A DNA stretch of 64,000 nucleotides from Macrobrachium rosenbergii (taxonomy: Eukaryota > Arthropoda > Malacostraca > Decapoda > Palaemonidae), in NCBI RefSeq assembly GCF_040412425.1, contig NC_089753.1, positions 45,734,429 to 45,798,428 on the forward strand, written 5' to 3'. The notes beneath the pieces were generated by a model. The model was given only the letters and a program-made list of their open reading frames with translations. It was not told where the DNA came from and made no database searches. A program made the position numbers and the translations under genes. This document shows, in pieces, positions 1 to 11,091 of this stretch. The number at the start of each line of letters is the position of its first letter. The first letter of the stretch is position 1.

Positions 1-26
1 ATGCATACTGTATATTGCAGTACACT

Positions 27-81
27 CCTGAACACCTGAATTATCCCTGGGCACTGACCAGTGCTAATTCAGGTGTTCAGG
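27..81. repeat. Perfect 17-bp inverted repeat with nested inner stem
   Basis: Bases 27-43 (CCTGAACACCTGAATTA) are exactly the reverse complement of 65-81. Inside the 21-base loop, GCACT and AGTGC can pair again. Transcribed, it would fold as a compact hairpin of about 55 nt. It could be a short palindromic repeat, the tip of a MITE, or a small-RNA precursor. Nothing around it decides between these. Confidence 0.7.
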
Positions 82-929
82 CAAGTATTACGATGTTAGT
101 TTTATTATGAAAACTTCATTTTTGTTATTTGTAAATTTAATTGGGTAAATGTCAGTTATTGTAAGTTCTGATCATATGTAGAAACCTTTTAATTGCTTTA
201 TATTGAGAGTTGCAAATCCTTGCTTTACACTGGTTCCAATTCTGATTTATAAACATAAGTTTGGTATGGTTCATTAGGAAATTCCTTTTTAAAGGGGTAG
301 GTGTCAGATTACAAACTTACCTGTACATTCATTGCTTATAAGGATTTTCCATTTTATCTATTCTGCTGCTTTATCTTTTGAACATTTCTAAGACACTTCA
401 TTATGATGTGGCCTATTTCTAAGACACTTCATTATGATGTGGCCTATTTCTAAGACTCTTCATTATAATGTGGCCATTCATGAGAGGGCTTGAATCAGTA
501 TAAACTGGATGGGAAACAAATGAAAAAACTTGTTGGATAAGTGGCTGTGTCATATTGTGAAGCTGAACATATAACAAAATGAGCCCTTAGAGATACCAGC
601 AGAATTATTTATCTTCTTTTCAAACTTGGCCTGACAGTGATAGAGTATATGCTTCTTGGTTAAATGAGCTATTCAGATACTGTCTCTTATTCTATAATGA
701 TGGTTGTTGAGTGAGATTTTGCAGAGGCAAAAATGACTTGAAACTTAAAGAATACTCAGATATGACATCTGTCATATTAAGGGAAGAGTTAGCATTACAG
801 TACTTTGAGAGGTTGTCAGTTGTTCTGTCTTGTGTACCATTTGCCAGAATTCTCATTTATTGTAGGTCATCAGATATATATGCCTTTTTTCCATGATTTC
901 TGGGCCCTCCTTTTTGAGTTCATCCTGCT
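82..929. other. Non-coding stretch, nothing recognised
   Basis: AT-rich sequence apart from the 31-bp tandem repeat at 384-475. The short open frames at 711-990 have no recognisable motif and lie in ordinary AT-rich sequence, so no gene is called. Confidence 0.6.
384..475. repeat. 31-bp tandem repeat, three copies
   Basis: The unit beginning ATTTCTAAGACACTTCATTA starts at 384, 415 and 446. The first two copies are identical. The third differs at a few positions and runs out near 475. It is a simple local duplication with no visible coding content. Confidence 0.9.
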
Positions 930-1870
930 ACTTAAGTGTATGCCAAGTTTCTCACTAATTATTCCTCATTCTTTCTCATTATATGTCTAAACCATCTCGG
1001 CTGATTTTCTGACCACCAGACTCGACATCTCTCCGCAGCTTCATTTGCAATTTGATCTTTCCACTACATTCAAGCTGTAAATCTAGGCCCCCGCATTATG
1101 TTGTTCCTCTTCTCTCTTTCCTCAATTTCTCCTCTTCTATATTTTGCAATCTTGAGTATCTCTTGTACTGTATTTGTTACCTCTGGCAGACAGATTCCCC
1201 AATCCCCCAACACCTCTTATATTATTTGTATGACCATTTTGTGACAACTTTTTCCTTTTTCCTTTTTTATCTCCATCAACAATGTTTTTAGTTTTCCATC
1301 CTCAGTCTTATAAACATTTGTACAACTCAGATTCTGCCCATTCCATGGGCCATCCTTTCTCATTCCCTTGTGACTTCTTATATTACTAACGTTTTTTATT
1401 AGTCGTACTTTTCATACCAACATCCACCCGTTCAAATCATTGTTCTTTTCACATCTTTTCCACTTCAGTATCCTGAATATTTTCTTTCATCCCTTTGTAG
1501 TATTGAGACTGATTTCATTCTTCCCAAATCATTATCTTTACCCTTTGTAGTATTGAGACTGATTTCATTCTTCCCAAATCATTATCTTTACCCTTGCTAC
1601 TTGCCTCGAACCTCCCACTTTTTGTGAACGTTTGACTGCTTTCATGTATGTTTCTCTGCCAAAGCTTGAAATCTCTTCTCTTTTGATTTGCCTTTTGTAC
1701 ATCTTGGTTCCACCATGTGTCCCTTTGTCAATATATTTTTTGTGGTTTCCCTGTCCAGTTTGATGCCATACAGTATTTGCTGCCCCTTTTTCTTCGTACT
1801 CCATTTGGCAGTTTCTGGGGGTTCTTTTGCTATATTTTTAATTTTTCTTTTATTTCCCCATACTATCAAA
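930..1870 (-). pseudogene. Non-LTR retrotransposon relic (RTE/jockey-like), minus strand
   Basis: Read on the minus strand, the stretch is decayed polyprotein. Near 1000-960 the reading PRWFRHIMRKNEE matches the C-terminal RLRWFGHVxRR motif common in endonuclease/reverse-transcriptase LINEs. Upstream of this (1870-1565) is a basic, Lys/Arg-rich reading resembling the linker before the RT domain (EEKGAANTVWHQTGQ, then KRQIKREE). Frames change and stops are frequent, so it is dead. A 50-bp tandem duplication lies inside it. Clade assignment is from memory of the motif only. Confidence 0.5.
1491..1590. repeat. Exact 50-bp tandem duplication
   Basis: Bases 1491-1540 are repeated exactly at 1541-1590, starting CCCTTTGTAGTATTGAGACT. 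Because the copies are identical, the duplication is younger than the decayed LINE sequence around it, or is an assembly duplication. Confidence 0.9.
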
Positions 1871-2329
1871 TCGGTCTGTATCTGTTATTTTAAGCACGCC
1901 TTCTTTGATATAGCAACAGTGAGACCATTTTATTTGATGTCTTTACTTCACATCATGACAGTCATTCTGCATTTCAGCATCTGTGGTCTTGAAGATTTTG
2001 AGATTCTTTCTGGCATGCTTTGATATAGTATTTACCCTCTTTAATCCATGGTATTGGCAGAATCTTTATATGAAAGAAATTGAAGGCATATAAAGGTAAT
2101 TTTCCTCTTGGCTTAGGAAAAAAGGTAAAAATAATACATTGCCAGTGCCAGTAGTTCTTTTCTTTAAGTGGTGAATTTGATTAAAGAATTTTTGCTGTAG
2201 TTTTGGCAGTCACTTCTTTACATGTAATACCTGTATTGCTCTTTGAAATCCTACTGTCCATCTGACTTCAAGACATGAATTGACATTAACATTATGAAAT
2301 CTTGGTTAGTGCCATCAGTGCATCTCATT

Positions 2330-2545
2330 CTTGCATAGCTTCAGGATTTTTGCCGTATCCATTTGGCCCCCAGCTGTAACTCCTTTCATTCCTATTTACT
2401 ATACGGTACCTCCATTCATATTCTTTCTTCCATCTTATTTTCCACTCTCTCCTAACAATTGTTTCGACATTATTTTCATCACCGAATGACCTCATAAGTC
2501 CTAGCGCTTGGCCTTTGGCCTAAATTTTATATCCTGGCATGATGA
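2330..2545. repeat. Probable dispersed repeat fragment
   Basis: The segment ending in CGCTTGGCCTTTGGCCTAAA (about 2509-2528) resembles a 3' end I recall as widespread in crustacean genomic and UTR sequence (a LINE or SINE tail). It is more GC-rich than its surroundings. No second copy is in this window to confirm it, so the call rests on recollection of the motif. Confidence 0.35.
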
Positions 2546-2972
2546 AATCTTAATTCTAAGATAAGAATGGTTATTATTACCATATACTGTACTTATTGTT
2601 ATTACCTTTGAGGACTCAAATTCAACACAGCCACTAAGCCACATTTCTAGACTCATGGACACCACGTGAATGGCTTGTTCTGGATTACTGTGAAATTTGT
2701 AGCATAGCAGAGTTGAGCAACTTAAGCAGCTAGGGATGAGGAGACCAAAGATAATGTATGAAAAGTAAAAGAAAGCAAGCAGTGCAAATAAGAGTTTATG
2801 CTAAGCCTCAGATTTCTTTAATACAATGTAATGAGCACTATTATTGAACTTCCCCAAAACTGTGGTGAAGTATAGTTTTGTTTTGTGTGCACTGTATTAT
2901 ACTTTTTCATCAGATTATTACAGTGCCATAAAACTGCAAATCAAAAAGGAAGAATTAATTTGTAAATGCATG

Positions 2973-2974
<2 letters not shown>

Positions 2975-3053
<79 letters not shown>
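2975..3053. repeat. (TC)n microsatellite
   Basis: About 39 uninterrupted TC dinucleotides. The Ser-Leu and Arg-Glu open frames across it are artefacts of the repeat. Confidence 0.99.
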
Positions 3054-3056
<3 letters not shown>

Positions 3057-3887
3057 CCAGTCATGTATGTGCCAGATTTTAAAGAAAGGACAATAAACAT
3101 AAAATGTGGGAAGTTTGGGAATTAAGTTTGGAAACTTTGCAAGGTTTATGTCTAAACTAGTTATCAGGTATGTAAAGAACTACAATTTATTAAATAATAC
3201 AAACCCTTCAGACAAGCCCCAAAGTGTTTTTTGGTGTGGTTAAACTTCCTAACAATAATAATAATTAAGGAAAGGAGTTTGCTGGTATGGATCAGCAATA
3301 TGGAACTGGGCTAATGCCCTATTTATAATAGAGGTGCATTTCCACCATTTGTGATATGTAGGAAGGAGAGTATTATGAAAATAGCAACTCAGCATATTAT
3401 CATGAAAAGTTTGTTAAATACAAGTAATGTATCAGTACAGTGGTTGCCATTATATCTACATTATATTGTGTAATAATCAAATATCCCCTTCCCTGCAGCC
3501 TTAGAGTTGCATGGACTTGAGAAGTCCGAACTCTCACACAAGCAAGAATAAGTATCTGCAAGACTAACCGATACAGCAGCGAGTTTGTCCTTGTCTCGGC
3601 AGGGGCAACCAGCCCAGCAGTTGCAAGCTGTTCATGGTCACCTGTCATCACCAGGGAGGCCAGTTCCTCACTGGTGGCTTCTTTGTTCCCTTCTGTTCAA
3701 ATTGAAGGGGTCCTGGTCTTCAACAAGGGACTCTTCGTTCCTCCCCTTCCTCTCTCAGAGAAAGAGAGACAGGACTGAGCTTAATGGGTAGACTAGAGGT
3801 ATCTCTTTTATTGTCGTTACACGCTTCCCCTCTGGAGATACTTCATGCCTCAAGGCATCAACCAGAATGGCAGTCACCTGCACTTCA

Positions 3888-3953
3888 GTAGGTTAGGTTG
3901 GGTAAGTAACCCAACCTAACCTAGCCTAACTAACCTAGCCTAGCCCAACCTAA
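3888..3953. repeat. TAACC/TTAGG-motif insert with inverted arms
   Basis: GGTTAGGTTGGGT (3891-3903) is followed after 5 bases by its exact reverse complement (3909-3921), then by further CCTAACC, CCTAGCC and CCCAACC variants. The block is bracketed by an 11-bp direct repeat, CCTGCACTTCA, at 3877-3887 and 3954-3964. The arthropod telomere unit is TTAGG; this is similar but not a regular array. Confidence 0.7.
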
Positions 3954-4293
3954 CCTGCACTTCAATATCCTGGAACCTCTTACCTCTTCAAAAGCCTCAG
4001 GATCCGAGGATAGGCGCTCCATGGTGTGATAAGCAACGATACCAAGGAAGTTCCATAGTCAACAAGAACAGGGGCTGGCATCCTTTCATCTCCTCAGATT
4101 GACGGTGCAGGTTCACAGGTGCGCAGAAGCACACTCAGCACAGTGGTCAACCTGACACGTTCAGGCAAGATGGATGTAATGACAGACAAGTTGGTCTCGA
4201 CACCAACATTTCGGAAGATTGTTCGACCTTCAATCTCGGGACACCGAAGCTGTAACTGTTCTGCTCTGTCTTTCCAGACCATGGATATAAACA

Positions 4294-4412
4294 GCCAACA
4301 GCCATACCACATTGGAAGCACCGCTTCTCATCCAATCAGCTAAGTTAAGCAACATTGGGTCTGGCCAGTAATTGGATGGGTGACTGACTGGGAACAACAG
4401 ATGTTGTTGGGG
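4294..4412 (+). pseudogene. 5S rRNA pseudogene (full length, 119 bp)
   Basis: The 119-bp segment begins GCCAACAGCCATACCACATT and keeps 5S rRNA landmarks in order. These are the CCATACCAC start, a TCTCATCCAATCA segment, an AAGTTAAGCAACATTGGG box, TTGGATGGGTGACTGACTGG, GGGAACA, and a TGTTGTTGG end that can pair with the 5' CCAACA. Length and layout agree with arthropod 5S genes (about 119-120 nt). It has several substitutions, lies alone inside a repeat block, and has no T-run terminator directly after it. I therefore call it a pseudogene or the head of a 5S-derived SINE. 5S RNA is part of the large ribosomal subunit and is made by RNA polymerase III from internal control regions, which remain partly recognisable here. 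Confidence 0.85.
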
Positions 4413-5417
4413 GTCTATGAGACATCTTTCGCATCCATGGTATAGTCTTAAAGCTTATGCCTTCCGCCGTTCTGTCTGATTTGCCGGATGATAAACAGGG
4501 TATGATCAAGGATCCTGGTGGCTACCAGGTGACTGCAGGCCACCTGCGTTCCCACTTAGAGGACTTGGCCTTTAAGTCCTGAGTGCCAATGACTCATTGT
4601 TATTCCCGGCTCACCCAAGAATTGGTATCCAAGAACACCATTTCTTTTAACTTCGTGTGATGATCGAGTAGGCGTATACTCCACAGCTAACATGGTGGAC
4701 GACAGTACGTTCCGGGCAAGATTTTACAAGGTCAGGGGCATTGGTCTACCCCTCACATTCAGGAAGATCCTGTTGGGCAGGTACTAAGGACAGGAATGTG
4801 GTCACAACAAACCTCATTCACCTCCCCTTTTACCTTCGGGACGCTGCTTGCTGCTCAGCAGTCATGTAGTTCACCTAGCTCCCCTTGGGGACAGGTGGCA
4901 TTTCACTTAAAGTGTATGGCTGCAAAAGAGAGGGTGTGCGTGGGACTGGCCTCCTACCTTTCTCTTTTATACCCTTCCTCTCCCAGTGGGCAGAGGGATG
5001 GTTAGCAAGCTGTCACGTGCTGGATGGGCATGCATGCAGGTGTTCTAGATGACTGAGTATCCTATCTATAATCTAGCTCAATTTGCATTAATAGATGGAA
5101 GTCCTACCCCCTTTCTAGCAAGGGTAGAGAGGGACTGACAATAAACAAACCCGTTGGTTATCTTCAGCTTTATTGTCCCTGATAAAATGGGTTCATCCAA
5201 GCCTTTCTTCGAATCAGTGATGCTACATTCCATTAATTCGAAAGGCCCAGAAGTCTGGCAGTTGAACATCACACATATTCAACAGATCAAAGGCATGAGT
5301 CTCCTTCCTTTGCTCTTATGCTCTTACATGTCCAGTAATTGAGGCCTCAGGTGAGGCGAACTACAAGTCAGTTCTGAGATTTGCTCAGAATCCTTCCACC
5401 AAGAAGTATCCCCCATA

Positions 5418-5512
5418 TCTAAAGACCTAAGGTTTGTATACATGTAGGAACAAATGACAAATTTTTATTTTTCATAACATACAAACCTGAGGTCTTTACA
5501 TAAATGGCCCAC
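5418..5512. repeat. Palindrome of DIRS-like terminal repeat ends
   Basis: TATCTAAAGACCTAAGGTTT (5418-5437) and its continuation pair with ATACAAACCTGAGGTCTTTA on the right arm, with two mismatches over about 24 bp. The right arm, with its flank TTTTTATTTTTCATAACATA, closely resembles the left end of the DIRS element near 41690-41730. This may be two retroelement ends meeting, or a solo terminal-repeat junction. Confidence 0.6.
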
Positions 5513-6559
5513 CTCTAGCCACCTTGTTTTTAGTTAAACAGGCTTGTATGTCAGGAAAAATTCAAATTACTTTTAAAATGTCATATTTTCATCTGTAAAT
5601 AAATCCTAACCCTCCCTCTCTCCCCAGCTAACCTTATCTGAGCCCTCACCCACTTCAGTACCACCCATGTATCTATTGATGATGATAATTGCATCCAGGA
5701 ACAACTCTCTCATACCTTTTTATTTCCCAACATGGAAAGCAAAAAGCACTGGTTAAAGAGTGTTATAGAAGAGAAAATTATATTTTTGTGCTTTTACTTA
5801 GTCACCTGAGTAAAAGAGCAAAAGTAGCTGGATTTTTATGAAAAGTTTTTCACATCAAATCATGTTGATGGACAAAAAGGACTAGTTATCTTATCTTAGC
5901 AACATCTCTACATCACATTATCAAGCACTTGAGACATCAAATGCTGATTTCTGGCAAATCATGTACACAATCAAATTAGACTTTGCCATCTTATTAGTAA
6001 ATCCCCTCCACAACTTAGTAGTTTATTGGATATCCAATGAGGCTACTATTTTAGGGGTATTTCAAAAACATCATCTTAAACAGTATAATATCAGTAATTG
6101 TCACACTTTGCCACATCCATATACTGTACTATAAAACAAATCTTTTATTTTATGTTCAAATGCAATATTGAGAGTAGGAGAAAGTGTCCCATTGCAAAGT
6201 GACATGCTAAATGACTAAATATTCATGGCACAATCTGAAATGCTTTGCCATCATCCTTATTGCTTTTCAGTATTAAAATCCTTCTGATCAGTGTGTCAAA
6301 AGTTTATCCTACATTTGGGACAGACTATCCAGTCCCAGGACTGGCAGGTAGTATTTTGTTAGAGAAGAAAGTAATTGAGATTTTTTAAGATTGACACTAC
6401 CAAACTCAAGCTATACCCTTAGAAAGAATATGTGCCGAAATACTGTAGATGTAGCAAGTGTAACAAATTTACTAAATCCAGAAAAACAAGCTTGTGAAAA
6501 CAGGGTGGTAGAAGATATAAGAAATAACTAAAAAAAAAATTTTCATTTGCAAGCCAACA
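5513..6559. other. Non-coding AT-rich stretch
   Basis: No open frame, repeat or RNA structure that I can recognise. It includes short A-runs and ordinary AT-rich sequence. Confidence 0.6.
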
Positions 6560-7880
6560 TCAAAAAATGGAGAGTGGAATTGACCCCTTCACAATAAATG
6601 GCTCATTACTTCACAAGAAGAAATGAACAAATGCCTAACAATGAAGTGCTCATCTGCATCTTAAGCCCCACACCTGAACCATGAGTCAGACAATCCAGCC
6701 ATATTTTTCAACCAATTGGCAACAATCTCCTGGCACCCGAAAAAAATAAGACCATGGAAGAAATGATAAAAAAGGAAAGAAACACTCTTAAATAACTCGG
6801 GAGCAGGACCAGAAAGCTTACTTGCTATGATATCAAAATTATAAAAAAAAAAAATTGTAATAGAAACCCATCTACCTTTTATGTTATGAATCCCTGACAA
6901 ATAGTGACATTGCAAGATTCTTCAAACACACCATCATGTGCCCAATTTTAAAGCTTAATGACAAGAGCTGTCACCTGGTATCATAATAGTCCTGTATCAC
7001 TAATATCTCGCCCTATTAAAATTTTTTAAGTAAATTAACAAGGAAGCAGTTGCCAAACACCTTATACAGTATTGATCTTTTCCCCACCAACCATCATGGC
7101 TTTACACATGGAGGTTGTTTACAGCTAATCAATAAAGTTGATAATAATAAAAAAAAAAAGTAGTGAAATTGATACTACAGAATTTTACTTATGTATTTGG
7201 CCTAGTCTTTTGATCAAGTTGATCATGCTATGCTATGCAGTAAGCTCAAATAATGGTACATATTTGATCCTGGAGGAGATCTGTAATCTGATGATTCCAG
7301 TCTCGGTCTTCTTATACTCATGAGAAAACTGCAAACAGTTTGAAATTGAACTATGTAATGATGTAGTCTTCCCTTGGACACAAGGAACAAGGCATGCTTC
7401 AATGGGTTTATATTTGAACTCACACTTGCATAAGAAATCTCAAAATTTTGATTTCTACTAGAAACTTATTACAATAAAGCACTGAGTAAAAGACCTGGGA
7501 GTTATAACCTCCAACACACCAACAAGATTAATGCATATTGACAGATCAAAGGAGACATGTAAACATTTGGTAAAAATACTGAACATTTTCAAAAAGTGAA
7601 ATCAGCATCATGTACCTGCCTTGGTAATTACAGACTTGCTTGCGAGTATGGTCTTCGGACTCCACTACAGTATGACCAAAATATCTCTCTGGCATCACAG
7701 AGCAGTGGTTATTAGTTAAGTGCTCCCATTTGAGAATCTTCACCCAGTAATATCCACTGAGAAGTCTTTGGCGAGTAGCTTTACAAATTGGAACAAGGGT
7801 GGAACTTGTAAAGGGGCAGAACTTGCAGGAGCCTGTCTCCAAGAGATTACGTATAATCCATATTCTTGGTTATCATGATA
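6560..7880 (+). pseudogene. LINE reverse-transcriptase relic, plus strand
   Basis: Fragments of a non-LTR reverse transcriptase occur in the usual order, in shifting frames. About 7010-7115 reads like the 'start of RT' region (KEAVAKHLI-type text followed by Q/P-x-x-HGFTHG-like sequence). About 7180-7240 reads LMYLA-SFDQVDHAML, matching the VYLDFAKAFDKVDH motif that holds the first catalytic Asp; that Asp is lost here. About 7490-7560 reads KDLGVIISNTPTR, matching the KDLGV thumb motif. Stops and frameshifts are everywhere, so it is inactive. Clade is uncertain (CR1/jockey group). Confidence 0.6.
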
Positions 7881-8929
7881 TTTCTTTAATCAACATTGAA
7901 GATTATTGATTTAGTTCATATTGAAGTGTTTAAATCAGTCAGATTACAGACTGAATGCAATCAGCTACCACGCATAGCGAATTGTGACTGGTTAACTATG
8001 CCACCTGCAGTGAAAATTCTAGCAAGCAATTGTATCACCAGAAGAATGTTTGATCAAAGAGACATTTTCATTAATCACTTTTACTTTTCCAGTTAGAAGT
8101 AAGTGACTTAGTATTTTCACTCATTGTTTTCTCCACCAATGCTGAGTCTCTTGCGCTTTTAAGTAATGAAAGATATTTTTTCAAAGAATGCAATTTATTA
8201 AGTAAACTTAATTTACTAAAGGGATTCTACACATGGCAGCAAAAAGATTTTCACATTAGCTCTGTACAGTGTAACAGAACAGTTTTCATCTCATTAACCC
8301 CAGTTACATTTATTTTTCACTACCCTAAATTTGTTGATTGTCTCAGTAAATTAAAAATATCAGTAACTTAAAAATACCCAAACAAAATAAGAAATTAAAT
8401 CGTGTTTGCTTAGAATTACTAAATTATAAAGAAATTATGTAGGGTAGGCAGGTGACTGGACAAAGGCGTGAATACTGTAAGATAATATGTACTTTTAGCA
8501 AATTTAGAGGTATTCTTTCCTTTATACTGCTGCTAATACAGACTGACTCTAACTTAACAACTTAACACACACTGTTTTCTCTCAAGATCAGGCTGAGATA
8601 CTTTCAACTGTCCATAATCTCTAGGATTTTTTCTTAGAATTATACGTCGCAAGATTGTAAATGTCACAAGGATTAAGAGTGCCACCCCCTACGAATAAAA
8701 GAAATCTGTAATTACTTTTTGGTTGTCAGTAATAGATCTTTTGGTTTGCTTGTTGGTTAACAATTGATGGTTTTGCAGTAATAGATCTTTTGGCCTGCTT
8801 GTTGGTTAACAATTGATGGTTTTGCAGTAATAGATCTTTTGGCCTGCTATTGGTTAACAATTGATGGTTCTGGTGATGCTGTAAGCGAAGTACTGTATAT
8901 GATTTAGAATTAACTCGGCGTTGAAAAGC
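7881..8929. other. Non-coding stretch with one minisatellite
   Basis: AT-rich, no gene seen. The only clear structure is the 49-bp tandem repeat at 8727-8869. Confidence 0.6.
8727..8869. repeat. 49-bp minisatellite, three copies
   Basis: Units starting CAGTAATAGATCTTTTGG begin at 8727, 8776 and 8825. Copies 1 and 2 differ by two bases (TT/CC). Copy 3 has lost four bases in the TGCTTGTTGG part. Confidence 0.92.
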
Positions 8930-9850
8930 TTAGATCCATATTGCAGTGGATTTACAATCTGCACAGGAGCTTGCAAGTCCTCCCCAAGCAAGTCTATATA
9001 GTTAGAAAGTGGTGAACCTCCTCTCTCTTTACATCAAGGCTTGGTAACTGTATGAAGAAGTGCAGTAAAGATTCAGGAGAGCAACACCAACTATATGGAG
9101 CTTTCAGTTAAGGACATTTTCATTAACTGTCATTCACCATCATATACAAGATAGAAAGGCTCACATGATGCACTCCATACACAGATCTGAATCTAACCAT
9201 GGTGTAGAATTTGTTGTTAAATCTTCTGCTGAAACTTATCTGTTTTCATTACCCAATAATGCATCTGTTTTCATAATAGAATCGTCTACAATATGGTTAG
9301 TAGTTGAAATTATTAAAACATGCCGCCACAGAAATTTATTGTTTTTGGTAACTGAGAGTGCTTTAGAATCCCCTCAGAGCTATTGCCTTAAAAATCCTTA
9401 TGTTAAACAAATTAGGTTGTCATTCCACAGATGTGAAGCTGGTATAAATACTGAAATATGTTGGTTCCCTGTCCATGTAAGCATTAAAGAAAATGAGGCT
9501 GCTGATAAGGCAGCCAAAGCTGCTGTTGCTGTGAACAAATATGCCTGCTCCTGCTAGCAGGAATTGGTCACACTCATCTGACCCAATCCTTGAATGTAGA
9601 GAATGCAGATCAACTCTGACAGTCAAACATATCTTTAGTGATTGACCAGTGCACAACCAGCGATGTACGTTAAGTATTGGGAACAAATCTTTGAAAGAAA
9701 GTTTGTCGGAATCATCAGCATTTTCATTTTATCTAATTGTGAAGTTTTTAAGGGGTTGTGATACATTAAATACGATTCATATATATCATCAAGAATAAAT
9801 CCATTGGGCCAGTCTTATGAGAGTTTAGGATGTGAATAATAATACTTTAT
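8930..9850 (+). pseudogene. Jockey-type LINE relic with RNase H domain
   Basis: A 130-residue open frame at 9165-9557 reads as the RNase H domain of a jockey-like element. It has an IIESSTIWLVVEII segment (normally AELxAI), VTESALESPQSYCLKNP (normally D-S, here E-S), and WFPVHVSIKENEAADKAAKA, which matches the W-P-x-H-x-G-x-x-x-N-E-x-A-D signature. Just downstream, in another frame, ECRECRSTLTVKHIFSD resembles the Cys/His tail C-x2-C...LTVxHIL. At least one acidic catalytic position is altered and the frame shifts before the tail, so it is dead. The 3' end carries AATAAT-like repeats near 9835. Confidence 0.7.
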
Positions 9851-11091
9851 GACAGTAATAATTGGTGATGCAGTACCAATAAACTAAACTTTAAACACAT
9901 CAGATTACTTTGGAATTATTAGCGACTGCTGTTAGTAATACAGTACTTAAGGTTATACAGTAAAACACTATTACTGTGTTTTGCATACGAAATGTAGATA
10001 CAATCATGAGTAACCATTCCCACAGTCCTCTGCTCATATGAAAACATGTAAAAATAGTTTAGCTTCATATTGTAAGTATTGTATTGTCTTTGCAGTGGCT
10101 CTTTAGTCTTTGTTTCTGAGCTTTACTCCATGTTACAAACATTCATCTTTTTGCTCGTGTACTATACTGTATTGTGAATATATACGCAGTTCATTATGGT
10201 AACAGTTTTGATACCACCAAATTTAAATAATTTTCGAATATCATACCACATAAATCCTTTAGTAGGACAAGAACTACAGTACAGTATCAGTAATACAGTA
10301 TATATTATGAGAGGGTTTTGGACACACCAGGGTTCGTAGTAGTTTTAAGTGTCGTGGCTGCGACCTTGATCACTCCTCAAGCAATAGCTGTGCCTCCAGA
10401 CATGTGTCCAGACTTCTAAGACTTGAGGCCTTAGTGAATCATCCAAGATGGGATTTTGAAGGAGTTGAGGAACCTGGTATTGTTCCTCTATGAGCCTGTA
10501 CATAAATTGTCTTGACATAATTTGACCATGAAAACTATTTTCCATCAAGGTCTACAGCAGATAGGTGATATATTCAGTCTTGGGGTTTGCCTGACTTAGT
10601 TTGCCTATTGATGATTATTATCTACAAACATGGCATTGGTTTGACCACATGGCATTGGTTTGACCAGAACAACATTGGTAAAATGAGAGGCTTGTGTTTA
10701 TGAAACTGAGAAAATGGTTCATTCATAGTTCTTTTAATTGGTCAAGAGGCTTCTGTTTATTTACTACATGTTTTTGTAAGCTGAGGAGCCAAGGTTGGCT
10801 AAGGTGTGTTTGGTGCTGTATAAGTAGAAAAGAAAAATCTTTTCCTGTACTGTATTTAAAAAAAAAAAAACTGCCTTCCTGCTTGTTGAATAGGGAAAGT
10901 TTGAAAGATGTAGGAATTATCAGGGAAGGAGGATTTTATAGATTATTACAGTAATACTAAAAACTGCTTTGCCACTTAGTTGCAGGAAATATTGAAGGTA
11001 ACTTTTGATATTCAGTTTGTAAGTAGCTGTGCTGCATATGTCAAATGATTCATCATAAAGCTACAACTGTAATGTGCCATTTTATTTACAG
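9851..11091. other. Intron sequence upstream of the zinc-finger exon
   Basis: AT-rich, with no convincing exon and no recognisable element. It is presumed intronic because the exon at 11092 starts with a splice acceptor and mid-protein sequence. Confidence 0.5.

Larger units (their letters stand above)
3500..5440. repeat. Composite decayed retroelement-like repeat
   Basis: This block is clearly more GC-rich than its flanks and has no long intact frame. On the minus strand near 4090-4000, a reading PAPVLVDYGTSLVSLL resembles the active-site loop of retroelement aspartic proteases (D-[ST]-G), with Tyr in place of Ser/Thr. The block contains a 5S rRNA pseudogene (4294-4412) and a telomere-motif insert (3888-3953). 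It ends beside a palindrome (5418-5512) related to the terminal repeat of the DIRS element at 41685-48135. It is probably an old LTR or DIRS-type retroelement; the family is uncertain. Confidence 0.4.

Noticed and set aside
2918..3125. Open frames coding poly Ser-Leu or Arg-Glu
   Set aside because: They are translations of the (TC)n microsatellite. The same applies at 11820-12062.
3891..3956. Chromosome-end (telomere) array
   Set aside because: Too short, irregular, in both orientations, and flanked by an 11-bp direct repeat. It is better explained as an insertion.
4147..4335. Minus-strand CFQCGM reading, looking like a retroviral-type zinc knuckle
   Set aside because: The bases are the reverse complement of the 5S rRNA-derived segment, which explains them much better. 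The remaining knuckle residues are absent.
11074..11091. ATG at 11074 as the zinc-finger protein start
   Set aside because: It lies in the intron just before the acceptor TTTACAG. The exon begins mid-protein in phase 0.
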